Origin: Nonomuraea candida
Lineage (GTDB): Bacteria; Actinomycetota; Actinomycetes; Streptosporangiales; Streptosporangiaceae
DNA: 64,000 nucleotides
NCBI RefSeq assembly: GCF_000725485.1
Contig: NZ_JOAG01000047.1
Coordinates: forward strand, 1 to 64,000
Reading direction: 5' to 3'
A program made the translations under genes and the position numbers. Positions within the stretch are counted from its first letter, which is position 1, and the number at the start of each line of letters is the position of its first letter. Shown here piece by piece: positions 9,168 to 19,099 of the stretch. Below the pieces are notes generated by a model. That model made no database searches and was not told where the DNA came from. It worked only from the letters and a program-made list of their open reading frames with translations.

Positions 9168-10356
9168 ATGCAGACCACCGCCACGCTTCGCCTGCTGCTC
9201 ACCACCGCCTCCGCCGCCCTGGCCCTCGGCGCCGGCCTCGCCGCCCCCGCCGTGGCCGCCGCCCCCGACCCCGCCAAGCCCCCGGAGCCTGAGGTCTCGC
9301 TGCTGTTCGACTGCGGCCGGTACGCCGAGAACCGCACGACCACCCGGAGCGAGACGCTGACCCGGTCGCGGACCTGGATCGACGAGCGGGTCCCGTACAG
9401 CCAGGCCGCCTGCCACGACAACAAGTACGGCAGCTACCGCACCGACTGCTCCGGCTACGTGTCCATGGTGTGGGGCCTGAGGTCCTCCTACACCACCGCG
9501 ACCCTCGACCAGGTCTCGCACCCGATCGACCGCGCCGGCCTGCGCCCCGGCGACGCGTTACTGCGCCCCGGCCACGTCGCCCTGTTCATCGGCTGGGCGG
9601 ACGCCGCCAGGACCAAGCCGCTGGTACGCGAGCAGATGGGCGGCGACGGCACACCCACCGTCGAGCGGGTCTGGACGCAGTCCTACGCCGCGACCTACAC
9701 GCCGGTGCGCTACGACAAGATCGCCGAGGACGCGCTGGGCTCCTCCCTGTCGGGTGACGGCAAGGCGGACATCGCGACGGTGCTGCCGTCCGGCGAGGTC
9801 AAGGCCTGGCGCAACGGGGCCGGCTTCGCCGCCATGCCCTGGGACGCCGACGCGATCATCGCCACCGGCTTCACCAACGACAACCTGCACTTCGCCGACC
9901 TCGACGGCGACCGCAAAGCCGAGAACGGCGCAGGATTCGCCGCCATGCCCTGGGACGCCGACGCGATCATCGCCACCGGCTTCACCAACGACAACCTGCA
10001 CTTCGCCGACCTCGACGGCGACCACGAAGAACAACCTGCACTTCGCCGACCTCGACGGCGACGGCAAGTCCGACATCATCACCGTCCTGGCCAACGGAGA
10101 CGTCAAAGCCTGGCACAACGGCGCCGGATTCGCCGCCATGCCCTGGAACGCCGACGCCATCATCGCCACCGGCTTCACCAACGACAACCTGCACTTCGCC
10201 GACCTCGACGGCGACCGCAAATCCGACATCGCCACCGTCCTGGCCAACGGAGACGTCAAAGCCTGGCACAACGGCGCCGGATTCGCCGCCATGCCCTGGA
10301 ACGCCGACGCCATCATCGCCACCGGATTCACCAACAAGAACCTGCACTTCGCCTGA
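9168..10356 (+). pseudogene. Secreted NlpC/P60-like protein with FG-GAP-type repeats, frameshifted
   Basis: The protein has a Sec signal peptide (LLLTTASAALALGAGLAAP), then a cysteine-peptidase-like domain with YRTDCSGYVSMVW (Cys nucleophile) and RPGHVALFIGW (His), as in NlpC/P60 (CHAP-like) cell-wall hydrolases. From about residue 195 come repeats with LHFADLDGDGKSD-type calcium-binding loops like FG-GAP/VCBS repeats. Near 10020-10030 the frame shifts: upstream reading ends in arginine-rich junk, while the +1 frame carries two further perfect repeats and stops at 10356. One repeat also lacks about 16 codons. Either slippage within the repeats broke the gene or the repeat array was mis-assembled. 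The enzyme domain itself is intact. Confidence 0.75.
9757..10356 (+). repeat. Tandem ~153-bp FG-GAP-type coding repeats
   Basis: About four copies of a 51-codon unit: GDRKSDIATVLANGDVKAWH, then NGAGFAAMPWNADAIIATGF, then TNDNLHFADLD. Copies are nearly identical at DNA level. Copy 2 is shortened by about 48 bp and the junction between copies 2 and 3 shifts frame, consistent with recombination between repeats. Confidence 0.85.
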
Positions 10357-10371
10357 CCCGCACCTGCGCTG

Positions 10372-10404
10372 AAAGGCGGACCGCCACCACGGCGATCCGC
10401 CTTT
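10372..10404 (+). terminator. Rho-independent-type terminator
   Basis: AAAGGCGGA at 10372 pairs with TCCGCCTTT at 10396-10404. An inner CGCC/GGCG stem closes an ACCAC loop, and TCTTCGTTT follows. It lies just after the repeat protein and before the AfsR gene. Confidence 0.8.
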
Positions 10405-10471
10405 CTTCGTTTACGGTCCCTGCTCAAGCCGGTACGGTGCAAAGCACGGGACTCATGGGGGTGTACATCGC

Positions 10472-13400
10472 ATGCTCGTCTTGATGCTGGGGCCGATCGA
10501 AGTTCGGGCAGATGGCGAGACCGTACCCCTGGGAGGCGCAAAGCCGAAGGCGCTGCTGGCCGCGCTGACGCAGCACCCCCGCCAGGTCCTCTCCATCGAG
10601 CGCCTCATCGACCTCATCTGGGACGAGTCCCCGCCCAATTCCGCGACCGCGCTGGTGCACACCTACGTCTCCGCGTTACGCAGGGGCCTGGCCGCCATCG
10701 GGCGGCAGTCAGCCCTCGTCACCCGCTCCCCCGGCTACCTCTTCGACGTCCAGCGCACCGAGAACGACCTGGAGATCCACGACCGCCACCTCGACCTCGC
10801 CAGGCGGCTGGAGCGCGAGGGCGACCACGCCGAGGCCATCAAGCACTACCGGCAGGCGCTCGCCCTCTGGCGCGGCCCCGCGTTCGGCGGCGTCGAGTCG
10901 GCGTTCGCCCGCACGCGGGCGGCCGTCCTGGAGGAGGACCGGCTGAGCATCGAGGAAGGGCTCGCCCGGTGCGACCTGGCCGGCGGCAGGCCCGCCGAGT
11001 GCGCCTCGCGCATGGCCCGGGTCAGCGCCCTGCATCCGCTGCGCGAGGAGGCCAGGGAGCTGCTGATGCGCGGCCTGTACGCGAGCGGCCGGCAGGCCGA
11101 CGCCCTCACCGCGTACCGCGACGGCCGCCGCCACCTGCGTGACGAGCTCGGCATCGAGCCCGGCGCCAGGCTCCGCAGCCTGCACGACCAGGTGCTCAGC
11201 GGCACCCTCGCGGCGCCCGCCGCCCGCGCGCCCGCCGGCACGGGCCCGAAGCCCGCCGCGGCCGGCCGGGCGCCGGCCGTGGTGAAGGAGCACCCGGTCC
11301 CGAACAACCTGCCGCCCGGGATCGGCGACTTCACCGGCCGGGCCGAGCAGCTGGAGGCCCTGCGGCAGTTCGCCGCGACCGCCCGCGCGCATCCGGGGCC
11401 GGCGACGCCCACCGTGGTCGTGTCGGGTTTCGGCGGGGCGGGCAAGTCGGCGCTCGCCGTACATGCCGCCTATCTGCTCAAGGACGTCTATCCCGACGGC
11501 CAGCTCTTCGCGGACCTGCGCGGCGTGGACGGCGACACCGGGGTCAGGGACGCGCTCGGCCGCTTCCTCGGCGCCCTCGGCGTCAGCGTGGCCGAGCGGC
11601 CGGACAACCTGGACGACCGCGTGGAGCTCTACCGGCGCAAGGTCGCGGGCCGCAACCTGGTGATCGTGCTGGACAACGTCAGCGGCGAGCACCAGGTGCG
11701 CAAGCTGCTCCCCGGCTCCCCCGGCTGCCTGGTGATCATCACCAGCCGGTTGCGGCTGACCGGGCTGGAGGCGTCCGAGCTGCTCGAACTCGGCTTCTTC
11801 CCCGTGGACGTGTCCGTCGAGATGCTCAGCAAGATGATCGGCCCGGACCGGATCGCGACCGACCCCGGCTCCGCCACCACCATCGCCCGCCTGTGCGGCG
11901 GCATCCCGCTGGCCATCCGCGCGGCCGGCGGCAAGCTGCTCGCCCGCCCGCACTGGCCGCTGCGCGCCCTGGCCGACCGCCTGTCCGACGAGCGGCGCCG
12001 GCTCGACGAGCTGGCGGTGGGCGACCTCGCGATCCGCTCCAGCCTCCAGCTCAACTACGCCGAGCTGACCGGCGGCCACCGGCGCGCCTTCCACCTGCTG
12101 ACCCTCCTCGACCTGCCCGACTTCGGCTCCTGGCTCGTCGCGCCGCTGCTCGACGTCTCCACCCAGGAGGCGGAGGACATCACGGAGCACCTGGTGGACC
12201 TGCGGCTGCTCGACGTGGCGGGCGTCGACCCGCTCGGCCGCGTCCGGTACCGCTTCCACGACCTCGTGCAGCTCTTCGGCGCCGAGCACGCCGCCGGGGA
12301 GGAGGTGGACGAGGCGTTCGGCCGGATGCTGGCCACCTGGACGGCGCTGGTCGAGGCCGGGGCGCGCCGGCTGCCCCGGGCCACGCTCGGCCTGTGGCGG
12401 CCGTCGTCCGCGGCCGTGGACCTCGACCCGGGGTTGCGCGCCGAGGTCGAGGAGAACCCGACGGGGTGGCTGCGCGCGGAGACCTCGACGGTGGTCAGGA
12501 TCGTCGAGCGCACCCACGAGCTCGGGGCCGACAAGATGGCGACGACGCTGATCGCCTCGCTGCTGTCGTCGCCGTTCGCGGTGCGCAACGAGTTCGACGG
12601 CTGGCAGCGCACGCTCGACGTGGCGCTCGTGGCGGCCAGGGCCGCCGCCGACCGGGGCGCCGAGGCGACCGTGCTCGCCCGCCTCGGGCAGCTCTCCTAC
12701 GAGAAGGACGACTTCACCGCCGCGCGGGAGCACTTCCGGCAGGCCCTGCGCCACGCGGAGGCCGTCGGCGACGAGCCCGTCCAGGCGGTCGCCCGGGTCG
12801 GTCTCGGCGCCGTCCATCGGGACCTGGGACAGTTCGGGCCGGCCGCGGCCGAGTTCGGCGCGGGCGCGCGCATCGCCGAGCGGCTCGGTGACCAGCTCGT
12901 GGTCGCCGCCGCGCTGTACGGGCTCGGCACGACCCGCAGGGACGCCGGCGACCTGGACGAGGCGGCCGAACTCCTGCGGGCCTGCGTGGCGCTCAACCGC
13001 AAGCTGGACGACAAACGCGGCGAGGCGTTGTCGCTACGCGGCCTCAGCCTGTGCCACCGCGCGGCCGGCGAGCCGGGCCCGGCGGCGGAGTTCAGCGAGC
13101 AGGCCGTACGCATCCTCGTCGCGGCGGACGACCCGCTCAGCGCCGAGTACGCGCGCCAGTCGCTGGCCAAGGCCATGATCAGGCAGGGCCGCACCACCGC
13201 GGCGGCCGACCTCCTCGACGCCTCCCACCGGCTCTTCGACCGGCACGGCGACCGGTTCGGCGTCGCGCTCGTCACCCGGACCCAGGGCGAGCTGGCCCTG
13301 GCGGACGGCGCGGACGCGCGGGCCCGCGACCTGCTCACCACCGCGCTCGGCCAGTGGACGGAGCTCGGGCTCGACCTCTGGCGGGCCCGCACGCTGCGCG

Positions 13401-13570
13401 ACCTGGCCGCGGCCGAGTCGGAGACGGACCCGGCCGCCGCGTCCCGGCACTGGCGGGAGGCGGTCGAGACGTTCACCCTCCTCGGCGCCCGCGAGGCGAC
13501 CGAACTGTCCGCCACGGACCCGAGAACCTGGCGCGCACACACCCACCGCCCGGTCCCCGCACACGAATGA
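10472..13570 (+). CDS. AfsR/SARP-family regulator, BTAD + NB-ARC + TPR
   Basis: This 1032-residue regulator has three parts. The OmpR-like winged helix (MLGPIEVRADGETVPLGG, LIDLIWDESPPNSA) and bacterial transcriptional activator domain (HDRHLDLARRLEREGDHAEA) occupy residues 1-245. An NB-ARC/STAND ATPase spans about 280-550, with Walker A VSGFGGAGKSALAVH, NLVIVLDNV as Walker B and RLCGGIPLAIR as the GLPL motif. TPR repeats fill the C-terminal third (FTAAREHFRQALRHAEAVGD). Such proteins activate antibiotic clusters in actinomycetes. It lies directly upstream of the NRPS operon on the same strand and is the obvious candidate cluster regulator (inference). The ATG at 10472 matches where the domain begins. 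Confidence 0.9.
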   Translation: MLVLMLGPIEVRADGETVPLGGAKPKALLAALTQHPRQVLSIERLIDLIWDESPPNSATALVHTYVSALRRGLAAIGRQSALVTRSPGYLFDVQRTENDLEIHDRHLDLARRLEREGDHAEAIKHYRQALALWRGPAFGGVESAFARTRAAVLEEDRLSIEEGLARCDLAGGRPAECASRMARVSALHPLREEARELLMRGLYASGRQADALTAYRDGRRHLRDELGIEPGARLRSLHDQVLSGTLAAPAARAPAGTGPKPAAAGRAPAVVKEHPVPNNLPPGIGDFTGRAEQLEALRQFAATARAHPGPATPTVVVSGFGGAGKSALAVHAAYLLKDVYPDGQLFADLRGVDGDTGVRDALGRFLGALGVSVAERPDNLDDRVELYRRKVAGRNLVIVLDNVSGEHQVRKLLPGSPGCLVIITSRLRLTGLEASELLELGFFPVDVSVEMLSKMIGPDRIATDPGSATTIARLCGGIPLAIRAAGGKLLARPHWPLRALADRLSDERRRLDELAVGDLAIRSSLQLNYAELTGGHRRAFHLLTLLDLPDFGSWLVAPLLDVSTQEAEDITEHLVDLRLLDVAGVDPLGRVRYRFHDLVQLFGAEHAAGEEVDEAFGRMLATWTALVEAGARRLPRATLGLWRPSSAAVDLDPGLRAEVEENPTGWLRAETSTVVRIVERTHELGADKMATTLIASLLSSPFAVRNEFDGWQRTLDVALVAARAAADRGAEATVLARLGQLSYEKDDFTAAREHFRQALRHAEAVGDEPVQAVARVGLGAVHRDLGQFGPAAAEFGAGARIAERLGDQLVVAAALYGLGTTRRDAGDLDEAAELLRACVALNRKLDDKRGEALSLRGLSLCHRAAGEPGPAAEFSEQAVRILVAADDPLSAEYARQSLAKAMIRQGRTTAAADLLDASHRLFDRHGDRFGVALVTRTQGELALADGADARARDLLTTALGQWTELGLDLWRARTLRDLAAAESETDPAAASRHWREAVETFTLLGAREATELSATDPRTWRAHTHRPVPAHE

Positions 13571-13645
13571 CGTCCGGATCGGGGCCCGTCATCGCCGGAG
13601 CCCTCTGCCGGTGAGGGAAGGCGCCCCCGGTCACCCCTCTGAGCA

Positions 13646-13670
13646 GGGTGATCGTTGTCGCCGATCACCC
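13646..13670. promoter_or_regulatory. Inverted repeat (9-bp arms) downstream of AfsR gene
   Basis: GGGTGATCG at 13646-13654 and CGATCACCC at 13662-13670 are exact reverse complements around a TTGTCGC spacer. There is no T-tract, so it may be an operator or a weak transcript-end hairpin. Confidence 0.45.
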
Positions 13671-14071
13671 GGTTGGGACGGTCGGCGCCGCTGCCTGGTG
13701 TTCCTCGCGTGCCTGCCGAGGACGGCGTCCCCGGGCCGGGCGCCCGCTGTCGGCCTGGTTGGTCGGGAAAGCGGGGTTCGATCTCCTCTGATCCTGATTG
13801 CGATACGGGCCCCGCGAAGAGGATCATGTTGGGCTGGCGCCCCGGAGCAGTGGCGAGGAGACCTCATGTCTCGCCCGGGTCCGGAGCCCAGACTCTGCCC
13901 GCCGGTCCAGGAGGTATGCGCGTGTTGGTCGACGCTGCGCGCCGGAGCGTCCGTGGGCGCCGCCCGAGCCGTCCCGAGCCGATCGGCCGATGACACGGCC
14001 CCTCCTGCAAGCAAGGTCATGGCAGGTTCCAAGTCAGCGGCAAGCCGCGTCACCGATGCTGCTGTGCGGAC

Positions 14072-14199
14072 CACACGACCGCGCGGCAGCGCACGCCCCC
14101 GTACGGCCACGCGGCAGCCAACCGCCCGCACGCCCCCGCGACAGCGAGCCCCCGGCACGACCACGCGACAGTGAACCGCCCGCACGACTTCGCGCGCCC
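14072..14199 (+). repeat. Degenerate direct repeats upstream of NRPS operon
   Basis: The words CGCGGCAG, CGCGGCAGCC, CGCGACAGCGAGCC and CGCGACAGTGAACC recur at roughly 25-30 bp intervals, alternating with CCGCCCGCACG. Their spacing is irregular, so a role as an activator site is only a possibility. Confidence 0.3.
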
Positions 14200-14299
14200 G
14201 GCGACGACCTCGCCCGGACCCGTGTGCCGCCCCCGAGGAGCGGGCCCGATCGAGACCGCCCACCCGGACACGTTCCACCTTTGCTGGAGAAGAGGACAC

Positions 14300-17200
14300 A
14301 TGACTACGGATGTGACGGGCGTGAACCGCCCTCTCACCGACTCGCCCGGCCGCATTCACGAGGCCCTGGAGGCGCAGTGCCGGCGGACGCCCGATCGTGT
14401 CGCCGTCGTCGCGGGCACGAGCCGGCTGACCTACGCCGAGCTCGACCGCAGGGCCAACGGGATCGCCCGCGCCCTGGCCGCGCGGGGTGTCGGGCGCGGC
14501 GACCTGGCGGCGATCTGCCTGGACCGCGACGAGTGGCTGGTGCCCGCGCTGATCGGGGTGCTGAAGGCGGGGGCGGCCTACGTGCCGCTGGATCCGGCGT
14601 ACCCGGCGGAACGCTTACGGTTCATGGCCGAGGACGCCGCCGTGAGCGCGGTGGTCACCTCGGCGGCGCGGCGCGACACCGCCTCGCTGACCGGCGCCTC
14701 CGCCGTGCTCGTCGACGACGTGACGCCCGCCGCGCACGGTCCCGAGGTGCCGGGCGGGCCGGGTGACGCCGCGTACGTCATCTACACCTCCGGCTCCACC
14801 GGCCGCCCCAAGGGCGTGGTCGTGGAGCACCGCAACACCCTGAACCTGATGCGCTGGGAGGCGTCCGCCTACACCGCCGAGGAGCTGAGCGGCATGCTGG
14901 CCGGCTCCTCCATCTGCTTCGACGCCTCGATCACGCAGATCTTCACCCCCCTGTACGCCGGCGGCACCGTGATCATGGCGGACAACGTGCTGGCGCTGCT
15001 CACGCTGCCGGCCCGCGACGAGGTGCGCACGGTCTTCGGCGTCCCGTCCGCGCTGTCGGTGCTGCTGCGCGAGCCGCTGCCGGACGGCGTGCGCATGGTG
15101 CTGTCCGGGGGCGAGCGGCTGACCGGCGCCCTGGTCGCGCGCATGTTCGCCAACCCGGGCGTACGCCGCGTGCTCAACATGTACGGCCCCACCGAGTGCA
15201 CCACCGGCGCCACGATGTTCGAGGTGACCCGCGACCACCAGGGCGAGCCGCCGCTGGGCGGGCCGATGGCGAACGCCCTGCTCAGCGTGCGTGACGCCGG
15301 CGGCCGGCCGGTCCCGGACGGGGAGATCGGCGAGTTGTGGATCGGCGGGCCCGGCGTGACCCGCGGCTACCTGGGCCACGAGTCGCAGGCGTTCCGCACC
15401 GAGCCGGACGGCACCCGCGTCTACCGCACCGGGGACCTGGTGCGGTGGGTGGACGGCGAGCTGCGTTACGTGGGCCGCGCCGACGACCAGGTCAAGATCC
15501 GCGGCTACCGGGTGGAGCTGGGCGAGGTCGAGGCGGCGCTGGACCGCCATCCCGCGGTGCGCCGCGCCGTCGTGCTGGCGCACACCGACGACGACGACAT
15601 CGCCTACCTCGCCGCGCACGTGGCGGCCTCCGGCGTGACCGAGCCCGAGCTGCGCGACTGGCTGCGCGACCGCCTGCCCGACCACCTGGTCCCGGCCAGG
15701 ATCGGCGTGACCGGCGACCTGCCGATCGGCCCCACCGGCAAGGTGGACCGCGCGGCCCTGCCCAAGCTGGGCGCCGCCCGTACGGGGAGCGCGGCGCCGG
15801 TCGCGCCCCGCACGGACGACGAGCGCCAGGTGGCCGAGGTGATCGCGGGCGTGCTGGGCCTGCCCGAGGTGGGCGTGCACGACCGGTTCGCCGACCTGGG
15901 CGGGCACTCGCTGGCCGCCGCCCGGGTGGTGACCGAGCTGTCACGGCGGCTCGGGCACACCGTGCCGTTGGCGGCGTTCCTGACCGAGCCGACCGCGGCC
16001 GGGCTGGCGGCGCGCCTGCGCGAGCCGGGGTCGGCCCCGGTGCGGCGGACCGGCGGGACCCGGCACCCGCTCACCGCCGCGCAACGCGAGTTCTGGACGT
16101 TGCGGCAGCTCCACCCGCACAGCCCGGTCACCACCGTGCCGGTCCGGCTGCGCGTGCGCGGCCCGGTCGGCGGCGCGCCGCTGCGCCGGGCGCTGGACGC
16201 GGTCCTACGCCGGCACGAGGCCCTGCGCAGCACGGTCTCCGTCGGCGCGGACGGCGTCCCGTACGCGGTCGTGCACCCGCCCGTCGCCGTCCCGCTGGCC
16301 GAGCACCCGGCGGGCGCGGACCCGGTGAAGGTGGCCCGGGCCGCGGCGGAGCACGTGTTCGACGTGACGAGCGAGGTGCCGCTGCTCCGCGCGAGCTTGT
16401 GCCCCGTCGGGGACGACGTGGCCGAGCTGGTGCTCGTGACCGACCACCTCGCCTTCGACGGCGGCTCGGTCGGCGTGCTGATGGAGGAGCTGGCCGCCGA
16501 GCTGGCGGGTGAGCCCGTGCCCGAGCCGGAGGTGCAGCTCGGCGACGTGGCGGTGCGCGAGCAGGAGGACCGGCCCGACCTCGCGCGGCTGCGGGAGTTC
16601 TGGCGCGGCGAGCTGGCCGGGGCGCCGGTGGCCGGGCCGCCGCCCGGCGACCTGGCGACGGGCCGGGTGATCAGGCCGCTGCCCGCGGAGTTCACGGACG
16701 GCGTGGCCGCGCTGGCCCGCGCGTGCGGCGCGACCCCGTTCGCGGTGTACGTGGCCGCTCTCGCGCTGGCCACCGGCGAGCCGGACACGCTGGTCGGCAT
16801 GGTCGCGGCGCGCCGCGCCCGGCCGGAGCTGGCCCGGGTCGTCGGGCCGCTGATCGACACCGTGCCGGTACGCCTGCGGCCGGACGCCGCCCCGACCTTC
16901 CGCGACCTGGTCGTGCAGGCCGCGCGGGCCACCACGCGGGCCCTGGTCCACCAGGAGGTCCCGCCCGCCGACCTGCCCCGCGCCCCGGTGCTGCTGGCCA
17001 TGCAGCACGCCGAGGTGCCGGTCCGGGCCGGCTGCCTCGAACTGCTGACCGAGGTCGGCTCGGGCGCGGCGGTGCACGAGTTCAGCGTGCTGGTCAACCG
17101 CACGGCCGCCGGGTCCGAGCTGCACCTGGAGTACGCGGTCGCGCTGCTCGGCCGGGAGGCGGCCGAGGCGTACCTGGACCGGCTGCTGTGGCTGCTGCGG

Positions 17201-19099
17201 CGCGCGGTGGCCGAGCCGGACCTGGCGATCGCGACGTTCGAGCCGGTCACCCCGGACGAGCGCGCCGCGTTGCTGGCCCGCGCGGCCGGGCCGGAGCTGC
17301 CGGACGATCTGCCGCCGGTGCCGCTGGCGCTCGCGGCGCACGCGGCGAGCAATACGGGCACGGCGGGCACGGCGGGCACGGCGGGCACGGCGGGCACGGC
17401 GGGCACGGCGGTGGTCGGCCCGGACGGCGCCGCGCTGAGCCACGCCGAGCTGAACGACCGTGCCGACCGGATCGCGGCCGGGCTGCTGGCGCACGGGGTG
17501 TCGCGGGGCGACGTGGTCGGCGTCCGCGTGCCCCGGGACCTGATGTTGCCGGCGGTGCTGCTGGGCGTGTGGCGGGCGGGTGCGGCGTACCTGCCGCTGG
17601 ACCCGGAGCATCCGGCCGGGCGGCTGCGCCTGCTGGCCCGGGACGCGGGGGCGCGCGTGGTGCTCACGCGCGGCGAGACACTTCTCGACGGCGAGGCGCC
17701 CCGCGGGCCGGTGGCGCTCGACGCGGACCGGCTCGCGGCCGGCCCCCGGGCGGACCTGCCGGAGGTGCGCGCCGAGGACCTCGCGTACGTCACCTACACC
17801 TCCGGCTCCACCGGCGCCCCCAAGGGCGTCGAGGTCACCCACGGCGGCCTGGCCGCCCTCGTGGCCGGGATGATCGCCACACTCCGCCTCGGCCCGGACG
17901 ACGTGCAGCCCGCGGTCGCGCCGCTGAGCTTCGACGCCTCCGCCTCCGAGCTGTGGAGCGTCCTGGCCGCCGGCGGCACGTCGGTGGTGGTCGACCGGGC
18001 CACGGCCACCGACGGGCACGCGCTGGCGGAGCTGATCGCCACGAGCGGGGCCACGGTGATCGACCTGGTGCCGACCGCGTACCGGATGCTGATCGCGGCC
18101 GGCTGGGCGGGCGGCCCGGCGCTGCGCGCGGTCGCCGGCGGGGAGGCGCTGGACCCGGCGCTGGCCGAGCAGATCCTGCTGCGCGTCGGCGAGTTGTGGA
18201 ACGCCTACGGGCCCACCGAGACCACCGTCACCTCGACGCTGCACCGGGTGCGCGCGCACGAGGGCGACCGGGTGCCGATCGGGGCGCCGATGCCGGGCGA
18301 GCGGGCGTACGTGGTGGACGCGCGGCTGCGGCTGGCCCCGCCGGGCGCGGTCGGCGAGCTGCTGCTGGGCGGCGCCGGGGTGGCCCGGGGATACCGGGGC
18401 CGGCCGGACCTGACCGAGGCCGCTTTCGTGCCCGACCCGTTCACCCCGGGCGGCCGCTGCTACCGCACGGGCGACCTGGCGCGGTGGCGGCCGGACGGGA
18501 CGCTGGAGTTCCACGGCCGCCGCGACCACCAGGTGAAGGTCCGCGGCTACCGGATCGAGCCGGGCGAGATCGAGGCCGTGCTGCGCGAGGTCGCCGACGC
18601 CGCGGTGACCGTGGCGGGCGCGGGCGCGGACGCCCACCTGGTCGGCTACGTCACGCCGGAGACGGCGGACCTGGCCGCGCTCGAACGGCACGCCCGCTCC
18701 CGGCTGCCCGGCCACATGGTGCCGCGCCGCTGGGTCGCCCTGCCGGCCCTGCCCACGCTGCCCAGCGGCAAGGTCGACCGCGACGCGCTGCCCGCGCCTG
18801 ACAGCGGCCCGGACACCGGTCAGGCCGGCGCGCGGGTCGCGCCCACCACCGACGCCGAGCTTCTGGTGGCCGCCGTCTGGGCCGAGGTGCTGGAGCGGCC
18901 CGAGGTCTGGGCCGGCGACGACTTCTTCGCCCTCGGGGGCGCCTCGTTCGCCGCGACCAGGGTGGCCGCCCGCCTGCGCGAGATGTTGCAGGTCGCCGTG
19001 CCCGTGCGGTTGCTGTTCGACCGCCCGGTGCTCGCCGGCTTCGCCGCCGCGCTGGAGGAGCTGCTGGCCGCCGACCTGATGAAGGGGATCGAGGGATGA
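14300..19099 (+). CDS. Non-ribosomal peptide synthetase, A-T-C-A-T
   Basis: This 1599-residue synthetase opens without a C domain, so it is the likely loading protein. A1 spans residues 18-490 (YVIYTSGSTGRPKGV; RTGDLVRW; PTGKVDRAALP). T1 spans 507-575 (GGHSLAAAR, Ser537). C spans 589-985 and carries DHLAFDGG at 715-722: the second His of HHxxxDG (H716) is kept but the first is Asp. A2 spans 1010-1490 (YVTYTSGSTGAPKGV; PSGKVDRDALP). T2 spans 1516-1585 (GGASFAATR, Ser1549). By hand alignment to GrsA, the ten-residue codes are about DATGLGMTGK (A1) and DASDAAAVTK (A2), which match no substrate I can name. ATG 14300 is preceded by GGAGAAG; the longer 43-codon extension is rejected. Its stop overlaps the next synthetase start (ATGA). 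Confidence 0.95.
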   Translation: MTTDVTGVNRPLTDSPGRIHEALEAQCRRTPDRVAVVAGTSRLTYAELDRRANGIARALAARGVGRGDLAAICLDRDEWLVPALIGVLKAGAAYVPLDPAYPAERLRFMAEDAAVSAVVTSAARRDTASLTGASAVLVDDVTPAAHGPEVPGGPGDAAYVIYTSGSTGRPKGVVVEHRNTLNLMRWEASAYTAEELSGMLAGSSICFDASITQIFTPLYAGGTVIMADNVLALLTLPARDEVRTVFGVPSALSVLLREPLPDGVRMVLSGGERLTGALVARMFANPGVRRVLNMYGPTECTTGATMFEVTRDHQGEPPLGGPMANALLSVRDAGGRPVPDGEIGELWIGGPGVTRGYLGHESQAFRTEPDGTRVYRTGDLVRWVDGELRYVGRADDQVKIRGYRVELGEVEAALDRHPAVRRAVVLAHTDDDDIAYLAAHVAASGVTEPELRDWLRDRLPDHLVPARIGVTGDLPIGPTGKVDRAALPKLGAARTGSAAPVAPRTDDERQVAEVIAGVLGLPEVGVHDRFADLGGHSLAAARVVTELSRRLGHTVPLAAFLTEPTAAGLAARLREPGSAPVRRTGGTRHPLTAAQREFWTLRQLHPHSPVTTVPVRLRVRGPVGGAPLRRALDAVLRRHEALRSTVSVGADGVPYAVVHPPVAVPLAEHPAGADPVKVARAAAEHVFDVTSEVPLLRASLCPVGDDVAELVLVTDHLAFDGGSVGVLMEELAAELAGEPVPEPEVQLGDVAVREQEDRPDLARLREFWRGELAGAPVAGPPPGDLATGRVIRPLPAEFTDGVAALARACGATPFAVYVAALALATGEPDTLVGMVAARRARPELARVVGPLIDTVPVRLRPDAAPTFRDLVVQAARATTRALVHQEVPPADLPRAPVLLAMQHAEVPVRAGCLELLTEVGSGAAVHEFSVLVNRTAAGSELHLEYAVALLGREAAEAYLDRLLWLLRRAVAEPDLAIATFEPVTPDERAALLARAAGPELPDDLPPVPLALAAHAASNTGTAGTAGTAGTAGTAGTAVVGPDGAALSHAELNDRADRIAAGLLAHGVSRGDVVGVRVPRDLMLPAVLLGVWRAGAAYLPLDPEHPAGRLRLLARDAGARVVLTRGETLLDGEAPRGPVALDADRLAAGPRADLPEVRAEDLAYVTYTSGSTGAPKGVEVTHGGLAALVAGMIATLRLGPDDVQPAVAPLSFDASASELWSVLAAGGTSVVVDRATATDGHALAELIATSGATVIDLVPTAYRMLIAAGWAGGPALRAVAGGEALDPALAEQILLRVGELWNAYGPTETTVTSTLHRVRAHEGDRVPIGAPMPGERAYVVDARLRLAPPGAVGELLLGGAGVARGYRGRPDLTEAAFVPDPFTPGGRCYRTGDLARWRPDGTLEFHGRRDHQVKVRGYRIEPGEIEAVLREVADAAVTVAGAGADAHLVGYVTPETADLAALERHARSRLPGHMVPRRWVALPALPTLPSGKVDRDALPAPDSGPDTGQAGARVAPTTDAELLVAAVWAEVLERPEVWAGDDFFALGGASFAATRVAARLREMLQVAVPVRLLFDRPVLAGFAAALEELLAADLMKGIEG
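17356..17409 (+). repeat. Six tandem 9-bp units in NRPS linker
   Basis: GGGCACGGC is repeated six times without change, encoding six Gly-Thr-Ala triplets in the short linker between the C domain and A2 of the first synthetase. Copy number probably varies between strains without affecting frame. Confidence 0.9.

Larger units (their letters stand above)
13571..14299. other. Upstream region of the NRPS operon, no gene recognised
   Basis: This 729-bp stretch lies between the AfsR regulator and the NRPS start. Open frames here have no recognisable protein character. Visible structure: an inverted repeat at 13646-13670, listed separately, and a degenerate repetitive tract at about 14072-14199 in which CGCGGCAGC/CGCGACAG-type words recur three or four times beside CCGCCCGCACG. 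The promoter and SARP binding sites for the operon are expected here, but I cannot place them. Confidence 0.5.

Noticed and set aside
13631..14359. Minus-strand 242-codon frame upstream of the NRPS
   Set aside because: Arg/Val/Ala-rich with no domain, weak start context, and it overlaps the NRPS start region.
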